From the NCBI GenBank assembly GCA_050946575.1, contig JBMNVB010000009.1, positions 10,720-74,719 of the forward strand: a DNA stretch of 64,000 nucleotides, written 5' to 3'. The DNA comes from JALCRY01 sp050946575. Lineage in GTDB: Bacteria > Bacillota > Clostridia > Peptostreptococcales > Anaerovoracaceae. The notes beneath the pieces were generated by a model. The model ran no database searches and was not told the DNA's origin. It saw only the letters and a program-made list of their open reading frames with translations. Numbering within the stretch: position 1 is the stretch's first letter; each line of letters starts with the position of its first letter. Of this stretch, positions 25,472 through 36,665 are shown in pieces. The translations under genes were made by a program, and so were the position numbers.

Positions 25472-27907
25472 ATGAAGGAGAGAAGAAACAGGGTTCTGGC
25501 CGTGCTGATCATTGTCCTTACAGTGTTCGGATGGATACTTACGATCCACGGTATCGGCCCGATAAAAGCGATAGTAGACGACATCAAACTCGGCCTTGAC
25601 ATAAAGGGCGGGGTCTATGTAGTCCTTGAAGCCGAAACCGATCAGACAGGCAGCGAACTCACAAAGACGATGAATCAGACTAAGAAAGTCATCGAGAAGC
25701 GTGTCGACGAGATGGGCATCTCGAATCCGACAGTGGCGATCGAGGGTACGAAGCGTATCAGGATCGAGCTTCCTGGAGTAAAAAATACCGATGAGGCCAT
25801 AGCGCAGATCGGCAAGACGGCCCAGCTCGAGTTCGTGCTGGCCGACGGCACACACGTGCTGGACGGCGGAAATATAAAGAACGCCGAGGCCGCAACGAGT
25901 TCAGGCAGCAGTTCCGGCGGCGGTTATGTCGTAAATGTCGAGATGGACAGCGAGGGAGCGAAGGCGTTCGAACAGGCTACGGAAACATGTATGAACGGCG
26001 GAACGGAGATAGCGTCGAAATTCAAGAATAATGACGAGGTGCAGAAGGAAAGCATCGTCATCCTGCTTGACGGAAGCGTGATCTCGGCGCCGGTACCCCA
26101 GAGTGTGATCTCGGGCGGAAGCTGCGAGATCTCCGGCAACTTCAGCAAGAGCGAGGCGGAGAACCTTGCAGCCCTCATCAGAGGCGGATCACTGCCGGTC
26201 ACGCTGCACGAAGTAACGTCTTCGTCACAGACGGCGGAGATCGGATACAACGCGCTCCAGAAGAGCGTTGAAGCGGGTATCATAGGCCTGATCATAATAT
26301 ATCTCCTGATGCTGCTGTGCTACAGGGGAATGGGACTCGCCGCGGATATAGCGCTCACGCTGTACGTATTGCTGATACTGATAGCGATGGCCGTAATGGG
26401 GAGCGTGCTGACGCTGTCCGGCATCGCCGGTATCATCCTCGGTATCGGTATGGCTGTAGACGGGAACGTCATCATTTTCTCCCGGATAATAGAAGAGATA
26501 AGGGAAGGGAAGACCGTGCGGGTAGCCGTGCAGACGGGTTACAGGCGCGCGCTGACTACGATTATCGACTCGCAGGTCACGACTCTGATCGCGACGGTCA
26601 TCCTGTATCAGATAGGAACGAGTTCGGTAAGAGGATTCGCGTGGACGCTGATGCTCTCGGTACTTTGCAGTATCTTTACATCTGTCGTCATCACGCAGAT
26701 TTTCCTTAATGTGCTGGCGTCGACAAGGAGATTCTCGACGCCGGGCGTGTTCGGTATCAGGAAGGACGGCGAACCTGTATTCAGGATAAAACGCCAGTTC
26801 CATTTTATAAAACACAGGAAAGTGTACTACATCATATCCGGCGCGATCATATGCGTTGGACTCGTGGCGTTCATGGTGAACGGATTCAACTACGGTATCG
26901 ATTTCACCGGCGGCACGATGATGCATGTGGACATGCACAAGCAGGTGTCTACTGAGAAGATAAAGGATGCTCTGAAGGAAGACGGCCTGAACACGAGACA
27001 GATGAGTATCGTGTACACGGGTGATAATAATGAAGAGGTAATAATAAAGACGACCACCTCGCTCGATAAGGAAGGAAGGGCGAAGGTCAAGGAGACATTC
27101 AGGGATCAATTCGGCGTGAAGTCGAAGGACTTCCTCGAAATGGAAAATTTCGGAGCTTCGATAGGAAAGGAACTCCGAAACAATGCCATAGAGGCACTGC
27201 TTATAGCGGCGCTGTGTATGCTTGTATATATACGCTTCAGGTTCAAGAAGTGGAAGTTCGGCGCCGCCGCCATCGCGGGACTCGTGCACGACATGCTGAT
27301 AGTCTGCACGTTCTACGCGGTATTCAGGGTGACGGTCAACAACCCGTTCATAGCGGCGATCCTCACGGTAGTAGGTTACTCGATAAACGACACGATCGTA
27401 ATCTTCGACCGTATCAGGGAAAACAACCGGTTCATGAAGAGAACGGACCAGATCGAGCTTATAGACACGAGTATAAACCAGACGCTGACGAGATCCCTGA
27501 TGACATCGTTCACTACATTGATAGTAATGGTGCCGATGCTGATCATGACGAACAGTACGATCAGAGAGTTCATTACGCCGCTCATGGTAGGCGTTCTGAC
27601 AGGTACGTATTCGTCGATATTCCTCTGCTCGCCTCTGTATTATGAGATGGATCACAAGAGCAGGATGTCGGCGTATCAGAGACAGATCGAGGCGAAGCAG
27701 AAAAAGAAGAAGTATCACGGAGCCCCGAAGAAGGATGAAATAGAAGTGAAACCGGAGAAGGTGAGAATCGACGACGGGCAGAGTCCGGAGACGGAGGCCG
27801 CGCCGCCGAAGGAAGTTAAGAAACCGCCTGTTTCGAAGGCGAAGCAGAAAAATCCGGGAGGAAAGAAGAAGCAGTCGAAGAGCCAGAGGAAGAAGAACAG
27901 AAAATAA
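25472..27907 (+). CDS. secDF: Protein translocase subunit SecDF (fused SecD-SecF)
   Basis: An 811-residue fusion of SecD and SecF, the proton-driven partner of SecYEG. The SecD half has TM1 (VLAVLIIVLTVFGWILTI), the P1 motif LGLDIKGGVYVVLEAE, IRIELPGVKNTDEA, and a helix cluster from about residue 265. The SecF half begins near 447 (HFIKHRKVYYIISG) and carries YGIDFTGGTMM and the TM block with GYSINDTIVIFDRIRENN. The C-terminus is a Lys-rich low-complexity tail. It runs two bases ahead of rel, so the two are co-transcribed. Fusion of SecD with SecF is common in Clostridia and Bacilli. Confidence 0.95.
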   Translation: MKERRNRVLAVLIIVLTVFGWILTIHGIGPIKAIVDDIKLGLDIKGGVYVVLEAETDQTGSELTKTMNQTKKVIEKRVDEMGISNPTVAIEGTKRIRIELPGVKNTDEAIAQIGKTAQLEFVLADGTHVLDGGNIKNAEAATSSGSSSGGGYVVNVEMDSEGAKAFEQATETCMNGGTEIASKFKNNDEVQKESIVILLDGSVISAPVPQSVISGGSCEISGNFSKSEAENLAALIRGGSLPVTLHEVTSSSQTAEIGYNALQKSVEAGIIGLIIIYLLMLLCYRGMGLAADIALTLYVLLILIAMAVMGSVLTLSGIAGIILGIGMAVDGNVIIFSRIIEEIREGKTVRVAVQTGYRRALTTIIDSQVTTLIATVILYQIGTSSVRGFAWTLMLSVLCSIFTSVVITQIFLNVLASTRRFSTPGVFGIRKDGEPVFRIKRQFHFIKHRKVYYIISGAIICVGLVAFMVNGFNYGIDFTGGTMMHVDMHKQVSTEKIKDALKEDGLNTRQMSIVYTGDNNEEVIIKTTTSLDKEGRAKVKETFRDQFGVKSKDFLEMENFGASIGKELRNNAIEALLIAALCMLVYIRFRFKKWKFGAAAIAGLVHDMLIVCTFYAVFRVTVNNPFIAAILTVVGYSINDTIVIFDRIRENNRFMKRTDQIELIDTSINQTLTRSLMTSFTTLIVMVPMLIMTNSTIREFITPLMVGVLTGTYSSIFLCSPLYYEMDHKSRMSAYQRQIEAKQKKKKYHGAPKKDEIEVKPEKVRIDDGQSPETEAAPPKEVKKPPVSKAKQKNPGGKKKQSKSQRKKNRK

Positions 27908-27909
27908 GC

Positions 27910-30114
<2,205 letters not shown>

Positions 30115-30121
30115 GTGGAAT

Positions 30122-30742
30122 ATGAAGATAGAAAAATTACCGAGCGGATTCTTATATGTAAACACATATCTCGTCAGTGACGTGGATAACGGAAAATGTT
30201 TTATTGTAGACCCGGGCGGCTATGATGAAAATATGGTAAAACGGATAGAGACAAACGGCTGCGTGCCGGAATATATCATCCTGACGCACGGCCATTCGGA
30301 TCATATCGGGGGCGTGAATGAATATAAGGAAAAATATCCCGACATAAAAGTGGTCGCTTCGAAATACGAGGTGCCGCTGCTTGAAGATCCGGACAAGAAC
30401 CAGTCGAAGATGTGGACGGGGGTCGCGGTCGCGATAACGCCGGACATCACGGTGGACGAGGGCGACACGCTTGACGTAGGTGATATACATCTCACGTTCA
30501 CGATGACGCCGGGACATACTCCGGGCGGCATGTGCATAATAACGGACGGCGTAGTTTTCAGCGGCGACACGCTGTTCTACACCTCGATCGGACGCACCGA
30601 CTTCAAAGGAGGTTCATATGAAGACCTCGTGAAGTCGGTCCGCGAGAAACTGTTCGTGCTGCCTGATGACACGAGAGTGCTGCCGGGGCATATGCAGGAG
30701 ACGACTATAGGTTTCGAGAAGGAGCACAATCCTTTTGTTTAA
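30122..30742 (+). CDS. MBL-fold hydrolase (glyoxalase II-like)
   Basis: A 206-residue metallo-beta-lactamase-fold hydrolase with the metal motif LTHGHSDHIGGV (H-x-H-x-D-H), TPGHTPGG and the late GDTLFYTSIGRTDF and VLPGHMQETTIG. It belongs to the YqgX/GloB-like group found in the rel-hemZ cluster of Firmicutes. Start ATG 30122 has AGGTGG in front; the frame extends back to 30080 inside rel. The stop overlaps the hemZ start. Substrate (S-lactoyl-thiol or another thioester) is inferred, not shown. Confidence 0.88.
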   Translation: MKIEKLPSGFLYVNTYLVSDVDNGKCFIVDPGGYDENMVKRIETNGCVPEYIILTHGHSDHIGGVNEYKEKYPDIKVVASKYEVPLLEDPDKNQSKMWTGVAVAITPDITVDEGDTLDVGDIHLTFTMTPGHTPGGMCIITDGVVFSGDTLFYTSIGRTDFKGGSYEDLVKSVREKLFVLPDDTRVLPGHMQETTIGFEKEHNPFV

Positions 30743-32102
30743 GATCGCGCTTACGGGAGTGAAGAACGAAAACGAGTTCGAGGAACTTATAAAACTGTTC
30801 CTCCGGCCGGACGAATATGAGATCTGCGGCCCGGCGTCCGCTGACGCGGTGTTCAGGCAGACCGGGACGGCGGATGAACTGAAACGCGAGATATACAGGC
30901 TGCTGTCCGGGAAGACCGGCAGGACGCTTCCGTGGGGGATACTCACAGGGGTCAGGCCGGTAAAGAAGCTCGCAAAACTCGCGCGGCAGGAAAAGGCGCG
31001 GGGAGCGGAAGATCCCGCTGCCGCGGCGCGCGCATTGCTTGTAAGAGATTTCTATGTCAGCGCGGAAAAGGCCGATCTCGCGGCGGAGGTATACTCGCTC
31101 CAGCAGGAGGTGTTCGGCACGCCGGCGCGCGGCTCGGTGTCCGTGTATATCGACATCCCGTTCTGTCCGACGAGGTGTCTTTACTGCAGTTTCGCGTCTA
31201 ATCAATGCGAATATCCCGAGGTCGGGAGGTATCTTTCGGCGCTCGGAAAGGAGATGAGGTATGTCTCGCGGGAGATGAGGTCAAAGGGCCTTTCCTGCGA
31301 GTCGATATATATAGGCGGCGGGACGCCCACGACGCTTCATGAAGACGATTTTGACGATTTCCTGGCTGAGGTCGAAGATCTTTTCGCGGACAGTTCGACG
31401 CGTGAGTTCACGGTCGAGATGGGAAGGCCGGATACGATCACGGAGCGCAAGGTCAGAGACGCCGCGAGGCGCGGCGCGCGCAGGATCAGCATAAATCCGC
31501 AGACGATGAACGACCGCACGCTTGAGCTCATCGGAAGAGCGCATACGAGCGATGACATACGCGAGGCGTTCCGGACGGCAAAGGCCGCGGCTGACGTCAC
31601 GATAAACGCGGATCTGATCGCGGGGCTCCCGGGAGAAGACGCAGAGGATTTCAGATATTCTCTCAGTGAAGTGACGGGGCTCGGTCCGCAGGACATAACT
31701 GTGCATTGCCTTTCCGTGAAGCGTTCGTCCAGGCTCAGGGAGCTCGATGAAGATTTCCACTACAGGCAGGGCGAAGTCGTCACGGAGATGATAGATCATG
31801 CGGGGAAGGCGCTCCGCGGCGCGGGATACAGGCCGTATTACCTGTACCGGCAGAAGCATATGTCGGGCGCGGCGGAAAACACGGGGTACGCGCTTCCCGG
31901 AGCGGAGAGCCTGTACAACGTGAGGATCATGGACGAGAGCCAGACGATAATCGGCATGGGTGCTTCCGGGATGACGAAGGTGTATTTCCCGGACGAGGAC
32001 AGGCTCGAGCGGGTGCCGAATGTATCGAACTATGAGATATACATCGACAGGATCGATGAGATGATAAGAAGAAAGAAAGAGGGACTTTTCAATGCTTACT
32101 AA
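30735..32102 (+). CDS. hemZ: HemZ-like radical SAM coproporphyrinogen dehydrogenase
   Basis: A 455-residue radical SAM protein. The cluster motif CPTRCLYCSFASNQ (C-x3-C-x2-C) sits near residue 147, followed by YIGGGTPTTL and the HemN/HemZ-like blocks ISINPQTMNDRTLELIGRAH and DLIAGLPGEDAEDF. A roughly 130-residue N-terminal extension before the radical SAM core distinguishes HemZ from HemN. No haem pathway genes are nearby, and many anaerobes keep HemZ without haem synthesis, so the physiological substrate is open. Starts at TTG 30735 overlapping the MBL gene, and overlaps hisS at the end. Confidence 0.88.
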   Translation: MFKIALTGVKNENEFEELIKLFLRPDEYEICGPASADAVFRQTGTADELKREIYRLLSGKTGRTLPWGILTGVRPVKKLAKLARQEKARGAEDPAAAARALLVRDFYVSAEKADLAAEVYSLQQEVFGTPARGSVSVYIDIPFCPTRCLYCSFASNQCEYPEVGRYLSALGKEMRYVSREMRSKGLSCESIYIGGGTPTTLHEDDFDDFLAEVEDLFADSSTREFTVEMGRPDTITERKVRDAARRGARRISINPQTMNDRTLELIGRAHTSDDIREAFRTAKAAADVTINADLIAGLPGEDAEDFRYSLSEVTGLGPQDITVHCLSVKRSSRLRELDEDFHYRQGEVVTEMIDHAGKALRGAGYRPYYLYRQKHMSGAAENTGYALPGAESLYNVRIMDESQTIIGMGASGMTKVYFPDEDRLERVPNVSNYEIYIDRIDEMIRRKKEGLFNAY

Positions 32103-33339
32103 AGCGCCGAAAGGCACGAAGGACATGCTTCCGAAGGATGCGTACAAATGGCACTACGTCGAAGAGGCGTTCAGGAAGATATGCGAAAAATACGGTTTTA
32201 AGGAAATAAGGACGCCGGCGTTCGAACATACGGAGCTGTTTGTAAGAGGCGTGGGGGATACGACCGACGTCGTGCAGAAGGAAATGTACACGTGGCAGCA
32301 GTCGAAGAGGAGTCTGAGCCTGAGACCGGAGGGCACATCGCCCGTTGTAAGAGCGCTCATCGAAAACAAGCTTTACGCCGATGTGCAGCCGACGAAGGTG
32401 TATTACGATATCAGCTGCTTCAGATATGAGAAGCCGCAGTCCGGAAGGCTGCGTGAGTTCCATCAGTTCGGGATCGAGACGTTCGGTACGGATGACATGA
32501 TGGCGGACGCGGAGATCATCGGCCTCGCGGACGAGTTCCTGAAACAGATGGGAATAAAGGATGTCGAACTCAGGATAAACAGCATCGGATGCCCGGACTG
32601 CAGAGAGGAATACAAGAAGGTACTGCGCGAATGGCTGAAGCCGAAGTACGATCAGCTGTGCGACACGTGCAAGAGCAGATACGAGACGAACCCGATGAGG
32701 ATACTCGACTGCAAGTCGCCGGAAGATCAGAAGCTCGTCGAAGGAGCTCCTGTCATACTCGATTACCTGTGTGACGACTGCAGGGAGGCGTTCGAAGACC
32801 TGAAGGCAGACCTCGAAGCGATGGGAATAGAATATATAGTTGATCCCGGGATCGTAAGAGGACTGGATTACTATACAAAGACTGCGTTCGAGTTCATTTC
32901 GAAGAACATCGGAGCGCAGAGCACCGTCTGCGGGGGCGGAAGATACGACTATCTCGCGGAGGAGATAGGAGGGCCGCATATCCCGGGAGTCGGATTCGGA
33001 CTCGGGATAGAGAGGCTTCTTATCACGATGGAGGAAAACGGAGTCGTGATACCGGAGCCGGCGGGACCGGACATATTTATTGTGTTCGTCGGAGATGAAG
33101 CGAAGAAGAAGGCGCTCGGACTCTCGGCCGAACTGAGAAGAGAAGGATACCGCGTGGCGCTCGACGATCTCGCGAGAAATGTGAAAGGCCAGTTCAAATA
33201 TGCGGACAGGCTCGGAGCGGCTAAGACTCTCGTGATCGGAGAAGACGAACTCAGCAGCGGTACAGTTACGGTGAAGGACATGGAGACGGGAGAGCAGAAA
33301 GCGGTCGCGATGGACAAACTCGCAGACGAGCTCAGATAG
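32092..33339 (+). CDS. hisS: Histidyl-tRNA synthetase
   Basis: A 415-residue class II synthetase charging tRNA-His. Motif 1 region TPAFEHTELFVRGVG, motif 2 ISCFRYEKPQSGRLREFHQF, the histidine-specific loops GLDYYTKTAFEF and CGGGRYDYL, motif 3 GVGFGLGIERLL, and a C-terminal anticodon-binding domain (PDIFIVFVGDEAKKKAL). A Cys-rich insertion (CPDCREE, CDTCKSR, CDDCREAF) is typical of clostridial HisRS. GAGGG precedes the ATG inside hemZ. Confidence 0.96.
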   Translation: MLTKAPKGTKDMLPKDAYKWHYVEEAFRKICEKYGFKEIRTPAFEHTELFVRGVGDTTDVVQKEMYTWQQSKRSLSLRPEGTSPVVRALIENKLYADVQPTKVYYDISCFRYEKPQSGRLREFHQFGIETFGTDDMMADAEIIGLADEFLKQMGIKDVELRINSIGCPDCREEYKKVLREWLKPKYDQLCDTCKSRYETNPMRILDCKSPEDQKLVEGAPVILDYLCDDCREAFEDLKADLEAMGIEYIVDPGIVRGLDYYTKTAFEFISKNIGAQSTVCGGGRYDYLAEEIGGPHIPGVGFGLGIERLLITMEENGVVIPEPAGPDIFIVFVGDEAKKKALGLSAELRREGYRVALDDLARNVKGQFKYADRLGAAKTLVIGEDELSSGTVTVKDMETGEQKAVAMDKLADELR

Positions 33340-33360
33340 ATCGAGAAGGTGAAGAAAGAT

Positions 33361-35145
33361 ATGGGCATTTTATTCAAGAGAACAGATATGTGCGGTGACC
33401 TCAGGAAGGAGGACGCGGGGAAAGAGGTATGCCTTAACGGCTGGGTCGCGAAGAGCAGAGACCTCGGAGGCCTCGTGTTCTGCGACGTCAGAGACAAGAC
33501 CGGCATCACGCAGGTAGTGTTCGACGACAGCATCCCGCAGGAACTGTTCGACAGGGCGGTGACGCTGAGGAGCGAGTACTGCGTTGGCGTGAAGGGCAAG
33601 GTCCGCGTGCGCGAATCCGTAAACAAGGATATACCTACGGGCGACATAGAGGTGCTGGCATCCGACCTTGTGATCTATTCGAAGTCGGAAACGCCCCCGA
33701 TATATGTAAAGGACGACGACAAAGTCGACATGAACCTGAGACTGAAATACAGATATCTTGACCTCAGGAAAAAGAAGATGCAGGACAATCTCACGTTCCG
33801 CAGTAATGTCTGCAAGCTGACGAGGGACTATTTCGCGGAGCAGGGTTTCACGGAAGTCGAGACGCCCGATCTGCAGAAACCGACGCCGGAAGGATCGAGA
33901 GACTATCTCGTACCCAGCAGAGTGCAGAAGGGAAGCTTCTATGCATTGCCGCAGTCGCCTCAGCTGTTCAAGCAGCTGCTGATGGTCGGCGGGACCGACA
34001 GATACATACAGATAGCGCGCTGCTTCAGGGACGAAGACCTGCGTGCGGACAGACAGCCGGAGTTCACACAGATAGACATGGAGATGTCGTTTATTGACGA
34101 GGACGATATCATCGCCGTCAACGAGGGATTCCTTAAAAGGCTGTTCGGCGAGATGATGGGCATCGATGTAGAGCTGCCGCTGCCGCGTCTCACATGGGAC
34201 GAGGCAATGACAAGGTACGGGAGCGACAAGCCGGACACGCGCTTCGGGTTCGAGCTTCATGATCTCGGAGGGCTCGATGTCATCAGAAACAGCGGGTTCA
34301 AAGTGTTCGAAAGCGCGCTCGAAAGCGGCGGAGACGTCCGCGGCATATGCATAACGGACGGCGCCGACAGATACAGCAGGAAAAAGATCGACAAGATGAC
34401 CGAGCATATCCGGAGCTTCCAGGCGAAGGGCATGGTCTGGATCAAGAAGACGAAGGACGGCATCACTTCATCAGTGAACAAGTTCTTCGATGAAGAGGCT
34501 CTCGGAAAGATCGCGGACGAATTCGGCGCAGGGGATAATGATCTTATCCTGATCGTCGCCGACAAGCCGAAGGTAGTGTTCGACAGCCTGGGATATCTGA
34601 GAAGGGCCATCGCCGATGATATGGGCCTGCTCGATCCGAAGCAGTTCAACATGCTGTGGGTCACTGACTTCCCGCTGTTCGAATACAGCGAGGAGGAAGG
34701 AAGATACGTGGCGGAGCATCATCCGTTCACGCATCCTAAGGACGAAGACATACCGCTGATCGAAGAACATCCGGAGCTGTGTCACGCTCGCGCGTACGAC
34801 ATAGTTATCAACGGAGTCGAAGCGGGCGGCGGCAGCATAAGGATACACGACACGGAGCTGCAGTCGAGGATGTTCAGAGCGCTCGGCATGGATGACAAAC
34901 AGATAGAGGAAAAATTCGGCTTCCTGACGGAGGCCATGAAGTTCGGAGCGCCGCCGCACGGCGGCCTGGCGTACGGCCTTGACAGGCTCGTCATGCTGAT
35001 GCTCGGAGAAGAGACGATAAGAGACGTCATTGCGTTCCCGAAGAATCAGGCCGCGCAGTGCATGGTATCAGGAGCTCCGGGGCCGGCAGCTCCGGAGGAT
35101 CTCGAGGAGCTCGGGCTGGCGCTTCTTGACAGTGACAGAGGTTGA
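33361..35145 (+). CDS. aspS: Aspartyl-tRNA synthetase
   Basis: A 594-residue bacterial-type AspRS. N-terminal OB-fold anticodon domain (GWVAKSRDLGGLVFCDVRD), class II motif 2 IARCFRDEDLRADRQPEF, a bacterial GAD insertion (about 290-420) and motif 3 GLAYGLDRLVMLMLG. ATG 33361 is preferred with AGAAGG ten bases before; an in-frame GTG at 33349 is possible. Follows hisS by about 20 bases, as in many Firmicutes. Whether it is discriminating or non-discriminating cannot be settled here. Confidence 0.95.
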   Translation: MGILFKRTDMCGDLRKEDAGKEVCLNGWVAKSRDLGGLVFCDVRDKTGITQVVFDDSIPQELFDRAVTLRSEYCVGVKGKVRVRESVNKDIPTGDIEVLASDLVIYSKSETPPIYVKDDDKVDMNLRLKYRYLDLRKKKMQDNLTFRSNVCKLTRDYFAEQGFTEVETPDLQKPTPEGSRDYLVPSRVQKGSFYALPQSPQLFKQLLMVGGTDRYIQIARCFRDEDLRADRQPEFTQIDMEMSFIDEDDIIAVNEGFLKRLFGEMMGIDVELPLPRLTWDEAMTRYGSDKPDTRFGFELHDLGGLDVIRNSGFKVFESALESGGDVRGICITDGADRYSRKKIDKMTEHIRSFQAKGMVWIKKTKDGITSSVNKFFDEEALGKIADEFGAGDNDLILIVADKPKVVFDSLGYLRRAIADDMGLLDPKQFNMLWVTDFPLFEYSEEEGRYVAEHHPFTHPKDEDIPLIEEHPELCHARAYDIVINGVEAGGGSIRIHDTELQSRMFRALGMDDKQIEEKFGFLTEAMKFGAPPHGGLAYGLDRLVMLMLGEETIRDVIAFPKNQAAQCMVSGAPGPAAPEDLEELGLALLDSDRG

Positions 35146-35750
35146 CATTGAAAAGGACTGGGATTCTTGGAGGCACATTCGATCCGGTGCATTACGGGCA
35201 CATAAGACTCGCGGAGGACGCCGCGGAGATGGCGGGCCTTGATACGGTGAAACTCGTTCCGGCGAGGATACAGCCGTTCAAGGCGGACCAGGACGTGACA
35301 GCGGACGACGACAGACTTGCAATGCTGAGGATCGCGTGCGAGGAAAACGAAATACTTTCCGTATCGACGATAGAACTCGACGAACCGCGGATCTCGTATA
35401 CATATCTCACCCTCAAAGAAATAAAGACATTGCTTGACAATGATGATAAAATATTCTTCATAACCGGAACGGATTCGTTCATTGAGATGGAGAACTGGTA
35501 CAGAGGGCCGGATATACTGAGGGAGTTTGATGTCATAGTCGGCATCAGGCCCGGCTACCGCGAGGAAGAAGTCTACAAGGCGGCGGAGCGTTATGAATCA
35601 ATGCACGGCGCCGGGATAACTGTCCTGCAGAACCGCAGGCTCGATATATCGTCCACGGAGATACGGAAGCTGCTGTCGGAAGGCGGGAGCACGGAAGGAC
35701 TCATACCGGAGGGAGTGCGAAAATACATAGATGAACACGGACTCTATTGA
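35142..35750 (+). CDS. nadD: Nicotinate-nucleotide adenylyltransferase
   Basis: A 202-residue NaMN adenylyltransferase making deamido-NAD. It has the nucleotidyltransferase signature GILGGTFDPVHYGHIRLA with the HxGH motif and the C-terminal LDISSTEIRKLL. It starts at TTG 35142, overlapping the aspS stop as TTGA (or at the next TTG, 35148), and overlaps yqeK by 20 bases. The nadD-yqeK-rsfS-leuS order is conserved in Firmicutes. Confidence 0.94.
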   Translation: MTLKRTGILGGTFDPVHYGHIRLAEDAAEMAGLDTVKLVPARIQPFKADQDVTADDDRLAMLRIACEENEILSVSTIELDEPRISYTYLTLKEIKTLLDNDDKIFFITGTDSFIEMENWYRGPDILREFDVIVGIRPGYREEEVYKAAERYESMHGAGITVLQNRRLDISSTEIRKLLSEGGSTEGLIPEGVRKYIDEHGLY

Positions 35751-36294
35751 GGAATATATCAAAAAGAATTTTTCAAAAAAGCGAAAAGTCCACACGGAAG
35801 GCGTGAGGAAGCTCGCCGTCGGGATGGCGAAGCAGTACGGCGCGGATCCCGAAAAGGCGGAAGCCGCGGCCCTGTATCACGACATGTACAGGGGCACGCC
35901 GGTAGAGGAGCTGGACAGACTGATAGACGAGACGGGACTGCCGGAAAGATATAAGGGCAGCGCGAATCTGGCGCACGGCAAGCTGGCGGCCGTCATGATG
36001 AAAGAGAAATTCGGAGTGACGGATCAGGATATGATAAACGCGGTATCGTTCCATACGACGGGGCGCGCGGGAATGTCACAGCTTGAAAAAGTGATATTCC
36101 TGGCTGACGCGATAGAACCGAACAGGGATTACCCGGGAGTCGGCAGGCTGAGGAAGATCGCGAAAAAAGATCTGGATAAAGCCTGCCTCGAATGCCTGAG
36201 AGGGACGATATCATATCTGGAGAAGCAGGGTGTATACATAGACCCCGACACTCTCAGAGCAAAAGAGTGGTTTGAGCAGATGGAAGGAGAATAA
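35731..36294 (+). CDS. yqeK: YqeK-like HD-domain diadenosine tetraphosphatase
   Basis: A 187-residue HD-superfamily phosphohydrolase. Metal ligands: H in VHTEGVRKLAVGMA, HD in AAALYHDMYRG, and H in NLAHGKLAAVMM and AVSFHTTGRAGMS. Members cleave Ap4A symmetrically. Sits between nadD and rsfS in the usual cluster. Confidence 0.92.
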   Translation: MNTDSIEEYIKKNFSKKRKVHTEGVRKLAVGMAKQYGADPEKAEAAALYHDMYRGTPVEELDRLIDETGLPERYKGSANLAHGKLAAVMMKEKFGVTDQDMINAVSFHTTGRAGMSQLEKVIFLADAIEPNRDYPGVGRLRKIAKKDLDKACLECLRGTISYLEKQGVYIDPDTLRAKEWFEQMEGE

Positions 36295-36302
36295 TACGAT
36301 AT

Positions 36303-36665
36303 ATGGATACGAAGAGACTCGCCCTAATCGCCGCTGAGGCGATTGACAGGAATAAAGGGACAGACATCATGATAATTGACATCGCTGAAAAATCCTCTTT
36401 TGCGGACTATTTCATTCTCGCGTCCGGAAGGAACGAACGGCAGATCGGAGCACTCAGAGACGACGTGGAAGACGCGCTGGCGGAAGCCGGCATGCTCGTG
36501 AAAAGCATTGAGGGGAAGAAAGAATCCGGCTGGATACTGATGGATTACGGCGACATTATCGTGAATATACTCACGGAAGAAATGAGGGAAAGATACAATA
36601 TCGAGAAGGTTTGGGCGGACTGCGAAACAGTCCCCCGGGAGGAACAGCATGGAAAAAAGATATGA
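36303..36665 (+). CDS. rsfS: Ribosome silencing factor RsfS
   Basis: A 120-residue RsfS/DUF143 protein that binds L14 on the 50S subunit and blocks subunit joining under starvation. Family marks: DIMIIDIAEKSSFADYFILA, SGRNERQIGALRDDV, GWILMDYGDIIVNI and the terminal REERYN-like ERYNIEKVWAD. Overlaps leuS by 17 bases. Confidence 0.94.
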   Translation: MDTKRLALIAAEAIDRNKGTDIMIIDIAEKSSFADYFILASGRNERQIGALRDDVEDALAEAGMLVKSIEGKKESGWILMDYGDIIVNILTEEMRERYNIEKVWADCETVPREEQHGKKI